Shown here: positions 8,585 to 16,855 of the stretch, piece after piece
Layout: each line of letters opens with the position of its first letter
Numbering within the stretch: the stretch's first letter is position 1
Assembly: GCF_000364605.1 (NCBI RefSeq)
Contig: NZ_KB822577.1
Coordinates: 396,276 to 460,275, forward strand
Source: Nocardioides sp. Iso805N
GTDB taxonomy: Bacteria > Actinomycetota > Actinomycetes > Propionibacteriales > Nocardioidaceae
DNA length: 64,000 nt
Reading direction: 5' to 3'
Program-made: the position numbers and the translations under genes
Notes under the pieces: model-generated
Seen by the model: the letters and a program-made list of their open reading frames with translations, nothing else
Told to the model about the DNA's origin: nothing
The model's database searches: none

Positions 8585-9790
8585 TCAGCCGGCCTGCTCC
8601 AGGCCGGTGTCGATCGCCCGGAAGATGCGACTGACGCCCTCGGCCGCAGACACCCGGCGGGCGGCGGCGGTCAGCTCCTCGATCCAGCCGAGCACCTCGG
8701 TCGCCTCGGCCTGCTGCGGCAGCTGGCAGACGCGCAGCACGAGCTGGACGTCGCCCTCGGGTCCGAAGACCGGCGCCACGATGGACTGGACGTCGTACCG
8801 CTGTCCCGGCACGAGGTCGACGGGCTCGTACTGCTGGGCGGCCTCGGTGATCCGCGCCTCGATCCGGCGGGCGCGCTCCGGGGTGAGGTCGGCGGAGGCG
8901 TAGGCGCGCAGATCGGCGTAGAAGTCGCCCTCGGGGCGACTGCCGGTCATCGCCATCGCCCAGCCGCGCGCGCGCGCGACCTCGAGCCGACGCCGGTAGG
9001 CCGCCTTGAGGTCCTCGTCGGCGGGCCGGATCTGGTCGAGCCAGGCATGGACCGCCTCCTGGCTCTGCCATGCGACATGGAGCTCGCCCAGCGGCGGCCG
9101 GAGCGGCACCCGGGCGCCCGGCGGGGGATCGACCGGTCGACCGGGTGCGCCGGTGGCACCGACGACCACGAGGTCGCCGCCGGCCGCCGCCAGCGCCGAT
9201 GCCTGGGCGTCGAGACGGTGGGCGAGCTGCTCGAGCTCGCCGCGTGCCGCCTCCGCGAGGCGTACGCCGGTGATCAGGTCGCGCTCGGGCAGCGCCACCA
9301 GGGACTTCGGCGTGAACCGGCCGTAGCCGCCCTGGAAGAACAGCAGCGGCTGGACGGGCCGGTCCACCGCCAGGTCGGTGATGCGGCCGAGGACGAGGTA
9401 GTGGTCACCAGCCTCGCTGATGTCGTACGTCGTGCACTCGATCCAGCCGACCGTGCCCTCGAGGAGCGGTGCGCCGCCGGGGGAGCGGGACCAGGCCACG
9501 CCATGGAAGTCACGGGGCCCGGAAGCGAACCGTCGGCACAGGTCCTCCTGGTCGCCGGCCAGGATGTTGACGCAGAACGACTCCGCGGTGCGGATCCGCT
9601 CGAAGGTGCGCGAGGAGCGCATCGGGAGGTAGGCGATGAGCGGCGGGTCGAGCGAGACCGAGCTGAAGGAGCCGATCGTCATGCCGATCGGCTGCCCGGC
9701 GGCATCGGCCGCGGTGATCACCACGACGCCGGTGGGGTAGTGCCCGAGCACTTCTCGGAACCGGCCGTCGTCGAGCAGCAGCTGACTCAT
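8585..9790 (-). CDS. second flavin reductase fused to an IclR-type effector domain
   Basis: A 401-residue paralog of the protein at 580-1791 with the same two-domain plan. The N-terminal flavin reductase (YPTGVVVITAADA, GSFSSVSLDPPLI, FCVNILAGDQEDLCRRFASG, LLFFQGGYGRF) occupies about residues 10-165. The C-terminal part resembles an IclR ligand-binding domain (RLAEAARGELEQLAHRLDAQ, PPGARVPLRPPLGE, VQSIVAPVFGPEGDVQLVLRV) without any DNA-binding domain. The ATG at 9790 has GGAGG seven bases upstream. Its sensor half has diverged more from classical IclR than the first copy. Two such reductases in one gene region suggests either two oxygenase partners or different effector ligands (inference). 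Confidence 0.85.
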   Translation of the reverse strand: MSQLLLDDGRFREVLGHYPTGVVVITAADAAGQPIGMTIGSFSSVSLDPPLIAYLPMRSSRTFERIRTAESFCVNILAGDQEDLCRRFASGPRDFHGVAWSRSPGGAPLLEGTVGWIECTTYDISEAGDHYLVLGRITDLAVDRPVQPLLFFQGGYGRFTPKSLVALPERDLITGVRLAEAARGELEQLAHRLDAQASALAAAGGDLVVVGATGAPGRPVDPPPGARVPLRPPLGELHVAWQSQEAVHAWLDQIRPADEDLKAAYRRRLEVARARGWAMAMTGSRPEGDFYADLRAYASADLTPERARRIEARITEAAQQYEPVDLVPGQRYDVQSIVAPVFGPEGDVQLVLRVCQLPQQAEATEVLGWIEELTAAARRVSAAEGVSRIFRAIDTGLEQAG

Positions 9791-9809
9791 CGCCGTACCT
9801 CCGTCCGCG

Positions 9810-10643
9810 TCAGTTGTTGATGAAGTCAGCGACGACGCGGTTGAACTCAGCCGCGTGCTCGACCTGCGCCCAGTGACCACACCTGTTGATCACGTACAGC
9901 CGGCTGTCGGGGATCAGCGCGTTCAGCTTGAGCCCGTTCTCCAGATGCACCACCCGGTCGTCGCGACCGTGGATCAGCAGTGCTGGGACGGGGATCCCCG
10001 CAAGCAGGTCCTCGGTCGGGAAGTCGCGGGCGGGGCGCGGTCCGGCCAGGAAGTTGGTGGCGTGCTCCGGGTGGCGCAGGACGGCGTCCAGCCGTGCCTG
10101 AGCGCGAGCGTCGCGCTGGTCGCCGGAGTCGTAGCTCATCACGTCGACGAGCTCACGCATGGTCTCCATGCTTGGTTCGCGGTAGCCCTTGAGCAGGATC
10201 TTGATCCCCTCGGTCGGGCCGTCGCCGGCCCCGAAGAGCTTCACGCCGCTGGCGCCGGCGCCCATGGTGATCAGGTGCGACTGGCGCTCCGGGTGCTCCA
10301 CCGCGAAGCGGATCGTGGTGGCGCCGCCCATCGAGTTGCCGACGAACGCGGCCTTCTCCAGGCCCAGCTCGTCCATGAACTCCAGGGCGGACTGGACGTG
10401 GTTGCGATCCTCCGCCTTGACCGGGTCGGAGTCACCCCAGCCGGGCATGTCGGGGGCGTAGCAGGTGAACTGCTCCGCCAGCTCGACGATGTTGGGGCCG
10501 AAGTTGCTCCACCCCGTCGCGCCGGGGCCGCTGCCGTGCAGCAGGATGACGGGGTGGCCGGAGCCGGCGACGTTGTACTTGACCTTGCCCGAAGGCAGGC
10601 TGACGTACTCCGTCGTGCCCTCGTCGGTGAGTTCGAGCGCCAT
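9810..10643 (-). CDS. meta-cleavage product hydrolase (MhpC/HsaD-like alpha/beta hydrolase)
   Basis: A 277-residue alpha/beta hydrolase expected to cut the C-C bond of an extradiol ring-fission product, giving a dienoate and a carboxylic acid. The oxyanion region HGSGPGATGWSNF, the nucleophile elbow GNSMGG (Ser about residue 110), the acid in HGRDDRV and the His in RCGHWAQVEHA are all present and match MhpC/HsaD/BphD. A very similar protein is encoded at 34192-35052. The start at 10643 has GAGGAC upstream. It lies 19 bp upstream of the flavin reductase gene, suggesting one operon running from about 10643 leftward. A candidate operator lies at 10722. Confidence 0.9.
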   Translation of the reverse strand: MALELTDEGTTEYVSLPSGKVKYNVAGSGHPVILLHGSGPGATGWSNFGPNIVELAEQFTCYAPDMPGWGDSDPVKAEDRNHVQSALEFMDELGLEKAAFVGNSMGGATTIRFAVEHPERQSHLITMGAGASGVKLFGAGDGPTEGIKILLKGYREPSMETMRELVDVMSYDSGDQRDARAQARLDAVLRHPEHATNFLAGPRPARDFPTEDLLAGIPVPALLIHGRDDRVVHLENGLKLNALIPDSRLYVINRCGHWAQVEHAAEFNRVVADFINN

Positions 10644-10721
10644 GAAGACGTCCTCTCGTCGGTGCTGGAAGTGGGTGTCCTCCCACCTTGCTGTGGCGAG
10701 GGACACACGGATAGCCGCTGG

Positions 10722-10736
10722 TTCCACGGACCGGCA
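10722..10736. promoter_or_regulatory. candidate IclR-type operator dyad
   Basis: TTCCA-CGGAC-CGGCA, matching TNCCR-N5-YGGNA. It lies 79 bp upstream of the hydrolase start at 10643 and just after the end of the PrpD-family gene, in the only gap on this strand large enough to hold a promoter. Confidence 0.45.
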
Positions 10737-10748
10737 CAACCGCCGGGC

Positions 10749-12083
10749 TCAGTGGGCGAGGACGTCCTGGAGCCAGCCGAGGTCGGAGTCGTACGGCGCG
10801 GCCTTCAGCCGACCGAGCAGGGTCGAGGACTCCGAGGACGCCCAGCCGGCGAAGGTGAGCGCGGCGGCGAACTTGACGTCGAGGTGGGCGTCCGACAGCG
10901 GGTCACCGGCGTCGCCGTACGTCACCGTCGTCGTCTCGCGTCGGACGGTGCCGTCGGTGAGCGTGACCTCGACCCAGGTGTGCGGGCCGGGGCCGGCCGG
11001 CTGTCGGCGGTCGAGGGTGAAGGCGCCCATGAGACGGCGGACCTCCGGATCGTGCACGGCCTCGTCGGTGAAGTCGGCCAGCGTCGGAGCGCCGGAGACG
11101 AGCGCCCGCACGACGGTGTAGTCGAGGTTGAACTTCCCCTCGAGCCCCGTCGCCGGCGGGTGCAGCTGCAACGGGCTCGTCGACGTCCCCGGCACCGACA
11201 CCGTCACCGAGGCCACCTCGGCCGGGTCTACGCCGAGCCGCAGCGCCGCGTCGATCGACCGATGCGTCGCGAAGCAGGACGGATAGCGCTTGAGGGCCCA
11301 GTCCTCGACCCACGCGTGCTCCCAGTGCGCGAGCCGCGCAGGCAGCACCGACAGGTCCGACGCTGAGCCGTAGAGCGCGAAGAAGCCCTTCGGCGCCTCG
11401 AGCTGGTGGGCGTGGGACGTGAAGCCGCGCCGCGCCAGCTTCACGGCGATCACCGCATCACGGGCGGCCTCGCCGGCGTGCAGGGGCTTGGTCATGGTGC
11501 CGAAGTTCGACAACGCGCCGGCCACCGAGGAGGACACGATGCCCAGCGCGAAGCGGGTCTGCTGCTCGTCGAGCCGGTGCAGGTGGGCCAGCGCGGCGAC
11601 CGCCGCGAGCCGGCCGCTGGTGGAGGTGTTGTGCCAGCCGCGACCGTAGTGGACGTCGATCGGGAGGACCTCGGAGACCGCGCGGAAGACGGCTGAGCCG
11701 ACGTCGTAGGCGTGGACGAGGTCGTCCCCGGAGGCCGACGTGGTCGCCAGCCCGGCCAGGATCGCGGGCAGGAGTACGGCGCCCGGGTGCATCGGGATCG
11801 AGGGCACCGCGTCGTCCCAGTCGAGGGCGTGGGCGGTGGTGCCGTTGACCAGCGCCGCCTGCGAGGGGCCGACGCGCAGCGACGTGCCCCAGATCCGCGC
11901 CGGCCCGGACGTCTGCTCGGAGGCGACCCAGTCGAGCAGGATGCGGCTGGCGTCCTCCGAGACCCCCGCGATGGCCACGGCGCAGGTGTCGAGCAGCACC
12001 CGCGCCACGGCGCCGGCTGTCGGCGAGACGCCGGTACGCCGGGCCACGATGAAGTCGGCGAGGTCCTGGGTGGCACCGCTCAT
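10749..12083 (-). CDS. MmgE/PrpD family protein
   Basis: A 444-residue protein of the MmgE/PrpD family, whose studied members are 2-methylcitrate dehydratase and cis-aconitate decarboxylase. Family marks include LLDTCAVAIAGVSEDASR, NGTTAHALDWDD (with the conserved His-Ala-x-Asp-x-Asp region), MHPGAVLLPAILA, SGRLAAVAALAHL and KRYPSCFATHRSIDAAL. The ATG at 12083 overlaps the stop of the preceding FAH gene (ATGA). A second, distant PrpD-family gene lies at 37565. PrpD proteins are unexpected in classical meta pathways; here one may dehydrate or decarboxylate a tricarboxylate-like ring-fission product (inference). The specific reaction is not known. Confidence 0.85.
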   Translation of the reverse strand: MSGATQDLADFIVARRTGVSPTAGAVARVLLDTCAVAIAGVSEDASRILLDWVASEQTSGPARIWGTSLRVGPSQAALVNGTTAHALDWDDAVPSIPMHPGAVLLPAILAGLATTSASGDDLVHAYDVGSAVFRAVSEVLPIDVHYGRGWHNTSTSGRLAAVAALAHLHRLDEQQTRFALGIVSSSVAGALSNFGTMTKPLHAGEAARDAVIAVKLARRGFTSHAHQLEAPKGFFALYGSASDLSVLPARLAHWEHAWVEDWALKRYPSCFATHRSIDAALRLGVDPAEVASVTVSVPGTSTSPLQLHPPATGLEGKFNLDYTVVRALVSGAPTLADFTDEAVHDPEVRRLMGAFTLDRRQPAGPGPHTWVEVTLTDGTVRRETTTVTYGDAGDPLSDAHLDVKFAAALTFAGWASSESSTLLGRLKAAPYDSDLGWLQDVLAH

Positions 12084-12964
12084 CGGAAGGTGTGTTCGAG
12101 CTCGCCGATGCCCTTGACCCAGGTGCGCAGCGTCTCGCCGGACCGCAGGAAGCGCGGTGGGTTCATGCCGAGGCCGACACCGTCCGGGGTGCCGGTGAAG
12201 ACTACGTCGCCCGGCCTCAGGGTGATGACCTCGGAGAGCTTGGCGATGGTGCGCGGGATGGAGAAGATCAGCTTGGAGGTACGGCCGTCCTGGACGGTGT
12301 CCCACTCCTGGCCCGAGCCGATGGCGCAGCCGAGGGCGAGGTCGTCGCGGTCGTGCCCGGCCGTCTCGAGCTCGTCCACCGTGACCAGCCATGGTCCGAT
12401 CGGGGCGAACTTGGGGAACGACTTGGCCAGTCCGAACTGGGGTGCGGGGCCGGCCATCTGCGAGACGCGCTCGGAGAGGTCCTGACCGACGGCGAGGCCG
12501 GCGACGTAGTCCCAGGCGGAGTCCTCGCTGACCTGGTGGCACTCGCGGGCGATGATCGCGACGACCTCGACCTCCCAGTCGGTGTTGCCGCCCGGTGGCA
12601 GAGTCACCTCGCCGTAGGGGCCGGTGATCGCGGAGGGGAACTTGGTGAACACCGGCGGCAGGGTCGTGGGGACCTCGTAGCCGGTCTCGGCGGCGTGGTC
12701 GGCGTAGTTGAGGCCGATGGCCGCGACCTGGGAGGGGTACGGCGAGGGCGAGCCGAGCAGGGCGCGGTCGAGGACGACGTCCGGCGAGAGACCGGTCAGG
12801 GCAGTGCGGACCCACGTCGTGAAGCCGTCCCAGTCGGCGTAGAGGCTGGCGAGGTCGGGGCCGAAGCGGCCCTGAGAAGCGGTGGCGATGTCGGCAGCCT
12901 TGCCGCCGTCGGGACCGCCGGAGAGGACGAGTACGGCGCGGCCGTCGTGGTTTGCGAGACGCAT
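12080..12964 (-). CDS. fumarylacetoacetate hydrolase (FAH) family protein
   Basis: A 294-residue FAH-fold enzyme. The metal-binding pattern is visible: WEVEVVAIIARECHQV (Glu-x-Glu), AVGQDLSER and KSFPKFAPIGPWLVT. The closing LRPGDVVFTGTPDGVGLGMNPPRFL is a hallmark of the family. Members hydrolyse, isomerise or decarboxylate acylpyruvates and 2-hydroxymuconate derivatives. It sits between a CMD-family gene upstream and the overlapping PrpD gene downstream, so it probably handles an intermediate from ring fission, such as decarboxylation or hydrolysis of a 2-oxo diacid (inference). It starts with ATG at 12964. Confidence 0.88.
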   Translation of the reverse strand: MRLANHDGRAVLVLSGGPDGGKAADIATASQGRFGPDLASLYADWDGFTTWVRTALTGLSPDVVLDRALLGSPSPYPSQVAAIGLNYADHAAETGYEVPTTLPPVFTKFPSAITGPYGEVTLPPGGNTDWEVEVVAIIARECHQVSEDSAWDYVAGLAVGQDLSERVSQMAGPAPQFGLAKSFPKFAPIGPWLVTVDELETAGHDRDDLALGCAIGSGQEWDTVQDGRTSKLIFSIPRTIAKLSEVITLRPGDVVFTGTPDGVGLGMNPPRFLRSGETLRTWVKGIGELEHTFR

Positions 12965-12983
12965 GGTCTGTTCCTTGCTGGAC

Positions 12984-13547
12984 TCAGTGGGAGGGCATGG
13001 GGATCGGCAGCACGTCGCCGCCCGGCTTGGGCTCGATCTCGAACACGTTGTTGATGGCGGCGATGTACTGGTACTGCCCGACGGTGCCCGTCAGCTCGAC
13101 GACCCAGCGCTCGCCATGGCGCTCGGTCAGCGCGTCGAAACGGGCCTGCGAGACCCGGTTGGTGCGCAGCAGCTCACGGACGAACTCGATGATGTGACGC
13201 TCGTCCTCCTCGAGGTCGTCGGTTGACAGGCCGTCGCGGATCGCGGTGATCGCCTCCTCGCGCACGCCGTGGTCGCGGGCGATCGAGGTGTGGGTGGCCC
13301 ACTCGTAGGACGCGTCCTTCTCCCGCGACGTCGAGAGCAGCGCGAGCTCGCGCTCGGCCATCGTCAGCTCGGAGCCGAGCCGCACCTGGGCGCCGGCCTT
13401 GCAGACCTTCTCGGCCAGGCCGGGGCTGTGGAGCAGGACGCCGAAGGGCCCGCCGACGCGGCCGAGCACGCCCATGATGCTGTCGTACTCCTCGAAGCGG
13501 TCCGGGCTGAGCTGCTCCTTGGCGATGATGAGCTCGATGCGGGGCAT
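12984..13547 (-). CDS. carboxymuconolactone decarboxylase (CMD) family protein
   Basis: A 187-residue CMD/AhpD-fold protein. The core helix pattern MAEREALLSTSREKDASYEWATHTSIARDHGV is split across residues about 60-95 and carries the Tyr-Glu-Trp-x-x-His motif usual for this group; no CxxC redox pair is present. It is therefore not an AhpD-type peroxidase and is more like the gamma-carboxymuconolactone decarboxylase relatives often seen in aromatic clusters. It is the first gene of the FAH-PrpD unit, diverging from the binding-protein gene at 13735 across a region with three inverted repeats. A paralog lies at 42163. Confidence 0.82.
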   Translation of the reverse strand: MPRIELIIAKEQLSPDRFEEYDSIMGVLGRVGGPFGVLLHSPGLAEKVCKAGAQVRLGSELTMAERELALLSTSREKDASYEWATHTSIARDHGVREEAITAIRDGLSTDDLEEDERHIIEFVRELLRTNRVSQARFDALTERHGERWVVELTGTVGQYQYIAAINNVFEIEPKPGGDVLPIPMPSH

Positions 13548-13600
13548 GGGTGTCCTTTCGTCACCGCGACGCTAACCAGCGCAGCGTCGTGGCGAGGCTT

Positions 13601-13682
13601 TGCTCTCACTGGGCGAGAGCAGCCGCACGCGGGGACGCACGCATTTCTAGCGTGCGACGCAGATCACTGCTATTGCGCAGTG
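13601..13682. promoter_or_regulatory. three successive inverted repeats in a divergent promoter region
   Basis: Three different dyads lie one after another between the divergent CMD and binding-protein genes: TGCTCTC-N7-GAGAGCA (13601-13621), CGCACGC-N7-GCGTGCG (13636-13656) and CACTGC-N6-GCAGTG (13665-13682). All arms are perfect. They are probably regulator-binding sites rather than terminators, since no U-tract follows. Confidence 0.55.
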
Positions 13683-13734
13683 GCAACTCCTGGTCGCCGG
13701 TCGGATCCGGCGGCCACGTCGAAGGGACCACGTG

Positions 13735-14895
13735 ATGCACACGTTCATCCACCCCCGTCGCCTCGGCACCGGCGCCGTCGTCGTGGTCGCCGCGTTCGCC
13801 CTGGCCGCGTGCGGCAGCGGTGGCTCGAGCACCGGCAGCGCGAAGTCCGCCTCCACGGTGGACACCGCCGCGGCCGCAGCCAACATCAAGAAGCTCGAGC
13901 AGCCGATCGAGGACTGGCCCGGCATCACGCCGATCAAGAACCCGGTCGACCTGAACGGCAAGAACGTCATGGTCGTCCCGCTGATCGCGGCGGTCCCGAT
14001 CCTCAACGGCATGGCGACCGGCGCGAAGGAGGCGCTCGAGCACATGGGCGCCAAGGTGACGATCTGCGACGGCAAGGCGAGCCCCACCGGGGTCGACTCC
14101 TGCCTCAAGCAGGCCCAGGCCCAGAAGTACGCCGCCGTCATCACCAACTTCGTCGCGTTCCCGATGGACCCGAACGGGTTCACCGCTCTGGCGGACTCGG
14201 GCACCAAGATCCTGATCGCGGGCGACTCCCAGATCGCCGGCACGACCTACCCGAAGAACATCCAGTTCTTCGACAGCAGTGCGAGCCTGAAGCAGATCGG
14301 CACCGATGAGGCCGACGCCGCGGTCGCCGACAAGGGCGCGGACGCCAACGTCATCTGGCTCAGCCAGACCGACAACACCAACACGATCGCCCAGGGTGAC
14401 GCCGGCGAGGCCCACTTCAAGGAGCTCTGCCCGAGCTGCGGCTTCGACCGGATCAAGTACGCGACGGCGGACGAGGACAAGCTGCCCTCGCAGGTCAGCG
14501 CCGCGCTGGTCTCGCACCCGAAGACCAACGAGATCGTACTGTCCGTCGACAGCATCGCCGCCCAGGTCCTGCAGGGCATCCAGAGCGCCGGCTTCAGCGG
14601 CAAGGTGAAGCTGATCGCCAACGGCTCCGACGTCGCCGGCCTCCAGCGGGTCGCCTCGGGTCAGGAGTCCGACGACTTCGGCGCATCGGCGTCGTACGAC
14701 GGCTTCGCGCTCGCCAACGCCCTCGAGCAGGCGCTCGCCGGTGAGGCCGTCACCCCGGCGGTGAGCGTGACCCGCGACTTCACCAAGAACAACATCGGGA
14801 GCCTGAAGATCTCGGCCGACGAGTACGACACCCCCAACTGGTTCGGCAGTGACTCGTTCAAGAAGGAGTACTGGCAGGCCTGGGGCGGCAAGTGA
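13735..14895 (+). CDS. orphan substrate-binding lipoprotein (sugar-type ABC family)
   Basis: A 386-residue lipoprotein closely related to the binding protein at 4502-5686, with a lipobox FALAACGSG near residue 25. The body shares the layout LEQPIEDWPGITPIKNP, VMVVPLIAAVPILNGMA, ICDGKASPTGVDSCL and the C-terminal DEYDTPNWFGSDSF. No permease or ATPase gene accompanies it, so it may feed the importer encoded at 1842-4505 with a different ligand. GTG at 13732 and ATG at 13735 are both possible starts; AAGGG lies eight bases before the ATG. It is followed by a strong terminator hairpin and is preceded by three dyads. Confidence 0.9.
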   Translation: MHTFIHPRRLGTGAVVVVAAFALAACGSGGSSTGSAKSASTVDTAAAAANIKKLEQPIEDWPGITPIKNPVDLNGKNVMVVPLIAAVPILNGMATGAKEALEHMGAKVTICDGKASPTGVDSCLKQAQAQKYAAVITNFVAFPMDPNGFTALADSGTKILIAGDSQIAGTTYPKNIQFFDSSASLKQIGTDEADAAVADKGADANVIWLSQTDNTNTIAQGDAGEAHFKELCPSCGFDRIKYATADEDKLPSQVSAALVSHPKTNEIVLSVDSIAAQVLQGIQSAGFSGKVKLIANGSDVAGLQRVASGQESDDFGASASYDGFALANALEQALAGEAVTPAVSVTRDFTKNNIGSLKISADEYDTPNWFGSDSFKKEYWQAWGGK

Positions 14896-14922
14896 CCCGT
14901 CCCTGAGCAGAGGAGCCCTGGT

Positions 14923-14956
14923 CGGGCCGGTCGCACCTCCGGGTGTGACCGGCCCG
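14923..14956 (+). terminator. terminator hairpin after binding-protein gene
   Basis: A 15-bp stem with one G-U pair and a TCCG loop, in the gap between the convergent genes ending at 14895 and 15017. It could serve both directions. Confidence 0.75.
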
Positions 14957-15016
14957 GTTGCTTGCGGGCGCGAGGGAGCGACGGTTCGGGCGGTGGCTCA
15001 GGCGGTGGCGCCGCGC

Positions 15017-15931
15017 TCACGCCATGAACGAGAAGTGGGCCGAGGCGACGGTCGCGTCGTCGCGCTCGATGACGACGTCGACGAAGGTGACGCTGCGGCC
15101 GCGGCGCAGCACGGTCGCGGTGACGCGCAGCTCACCACCCGCAATGGCGCGCAGGAACTGCAGTGAGCCGTCGGCAAGATGCTGCTCGGGGCCGTCCCCG
15201 AGGGCGGCGGCACGGGTGGCGGCGATCGCGGCGAGGCCGTAGGTGGCACCGCCCTGCATGTTGCCGACCCGGTTGCCGAGGTGAGCCCCGGCGGTGAGGG
15301 TGCCGACGACGCGGCCAGTGCCGTCGGCGGTCCAGGTGACCTCGAGGAGCTCCTCCGCGAGCGGGAGGCCGGAGATCGCCGCGCGCTCGATGGCGGCGGT
15401 GGCGGTCGTGGTCACCTCGAGCTCGATGTCGGTGAGGGAATCCTGGAGCACCTCGACCGGCTCGGCGGCCCCGTCACGCTCCCAGGGCATCGGTACGACG
15501 GTGGATCCCGGCGCGACGGGGAGCACGACCATCCAGGCCCGTGCCGTGGCGACGAGCGTGCCGGCGGCGTCCTCGGCGTACGCCTCCACCAGGGCCCGCC
15601 GGCCGTGTGATCCGGTCCAGACCAGTCGGCTGCCGCAGGTGATCGCCCCGGCCGCTGGGAGGGCGACGCGCTGCAGCGAGAGCGACGACGTGGCGAGGCG
15701 GTGGCCGTTGCCGAGCGAGGCCCGAACGGCGTAACCGAGGCAGACGTCGGCCAGCGTCGCGAGCGTGGTGACGTCGGTGCCGCCCGTGGCGCGCAGCAGC
15801 GTGGTGCCTTCGGTGACGGGCACCGTGGAGACGCCGAGCATGCGCCCCCAGAAGTGCAGCCCGTCGGCCCGGGTGCGGGCGATCGCGGCGAGGGCGTCCG
15901 GATGGAGGGTGTCGGCACGGGAGGTGGTCAC
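15017..15931 (-). CDS. double-hotdog thioesterase-like protein
   Basis: A 304-residue protein built of two hotdog (PaaI/thioesterase-like) repeats. The first half has LATLADVCLGYAVRASLGNGHRLATSSLSLQRV; the second ends with GAHLGNRVGNMQGGATYGLAAIAATRAA, then SLQFLRAI and VDVVIERDDATVASAHFSFMA, typical of acyl-CoA thioesterase domains. It probably hydrolyses an acyl- or aryl-CoA thioester, or binds such a ligand. The GTG start at 15931 has no clear ribosome-binding site, so the true start is uncertain. It diverges from the IclR gene at 16075 with a candidate operator at 15975 between them. Confidence 0.72.
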   Translation of the reverse strand: MTTSRADTLHPDALAAIARTRADGLHFWGRMLGVSTVPVTEGTTLLRATGGTDVTTLATLADVCLGYAVRASLGNGHRLATSSLSLQRVALPAAGAITCGSRLVWTGSHGRRALVEAYAEDAAGTLVATARAWMVVLPVAPGSTVVPMPWERDGAAEPVEVLQDSLTDIELEVTTTATAAIERAAISGLPLAEELLEVTWTADGTGRVVGTLTAGAHLGNRVGNMQGGATYGLAAIAATRAAALGDGPEQHLADGSLQFLRAIAGGELRVTATVLRRGRSVTFVDVVIERDDATVASAHFSFMA

Positions 15932-15974
15932 CGGCCGAGGCTAGAGATCCGGGGAAGGGTGCTGGGGGCGCCTG

Positions 15975-15989
15975 TGCCGCTTTATGGAA
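15975..15989. promoter_or_regulatory. candidate IclR-type operator dyad
   Basis: TGCCG-CTTTA-TGGAA, matching TNCCR-N5-YGGNA, in the 143-bp gap between the divergent hotdog gene and the IclR gene at 16075. Confidence 0.5.
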
Positions 15990-16074
15990 CGAGGTTGCGG
16001 CGCTCCGGCGGCATCCGGCCCTGAATGTCCTGTAACGGCGACCACAACGGTCGCGGACTGAACGGGAGATCGCA

Positions 16075-16845
16075 ATGACGCGAACGATGGAGGATCTCGA
16101 CGCGGGGAGGCGGTCCGTGCTCGGGCGGGTCTTCGACATCCTGGACTGCTTCAGCGGCACCGAGCCCGACCAGTCGATCACCAGCCTCTGCGACCAGACC
16201 GGCCTCCCGGCCGCCACCGTCCACCGGCTCCTCGCCACGCTGGTCGAGTGGGGCGCCGTCGAGCGATCCGGCCGCGGGCAGTACCGCCTCGGCATGCGGC
16301 TGTGGCGGCTCGGCTGGGGCGTCCCCGAGGCCCGACAGGTCCGCGACGTCGCCCGCCCTCACATGGTGGATCTGTACGCCGCCACCCGTGAGGTCGTCGT
16401 CCTGGGTTCGCGCGACGGCGACGACCTGTTGCTCGTCGACCAGATCTCCGGCTCGACCTCCGCTCCGATCCAGACCCGCTCGGCCCGTCGCCGGCCCCTG
16501 GGCAGCTGCGCGGCCGGCCTCCTCTACCTGGCCCACATGTCGCCCGCGGAACTGAGCGTCCGGCTGGGCGAGTCCGGCCTCGGCCTGCCCGAGACGCTGC
16601 GGAGCGACGAGTTCCGGTTGCGACAGGTGCTCGGGGAGATCCGTCGCACCGGCATAGCGGCTACTCCCGACGGCAGCAGCCGCTGGCTGTCGGCGGCGGT
16701 GTTCAACGCTCAGGGTGAGCTGCGCTCGACGCTCTCCATGCTCATTCCCGAGGAGCGCGTCCAGCTCTCACGGCACTCCCAGCTCATCGGCCATGCCGCC
16801 CACGAGGTCTCCGCCGGCCTCGGTGCGCGCCGTTCTCAGCAGTGA
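16075..16845 (+). CDS. IclR family transcriptional regulator
   Basis: A 256-residue regulator with an N-terminal helix-turn-helix (SVLGRVFDILDCF, SLCDQTGLPAATVHRLLATLVEWGAV) and an IclR effector domain (DVARPHMVDLYAATREVVVLGSRDGDDLLLVDQI, RPLGSCAAGLLYLAH). It is the first gene of the plus-strand block, 10 bp before the RidA gene. It probably controls the LigB/Rieske operon, responding to a substrate or intermediate of that pathway (inference). GGGAG lies eight bases before the ATG. The C-terminal end has an unusual LSMLIPEERVQLSRHSQ stretch in place of the usual closing glycine-rich loop. Confidence 0.88.
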   Translation: MTRTMEDLDAGRRSVLGRVFDILDCFSGTEPDQSITSLCDQTGLPAATVHRLLATLVEWGAVERSGRGQYRLGMRLWRLGWGVPEARQVRDVARPHMVDLYAATREVVVLGSRDGDDLLLVDQISGSTSAPIQTRSARRRPLGSCAAGLLYLAHMSPAELSVRLGESGLGLPETLRSDEFRLRQVLGEIRRTGIAATPDGSSRWLSAAVFNAQGELRSTLSMLIPEERVQLSRHSQLIGHAAHEVSAGLGARRSQQ

Positions 16846-16855
16846 GGTGAACCCG

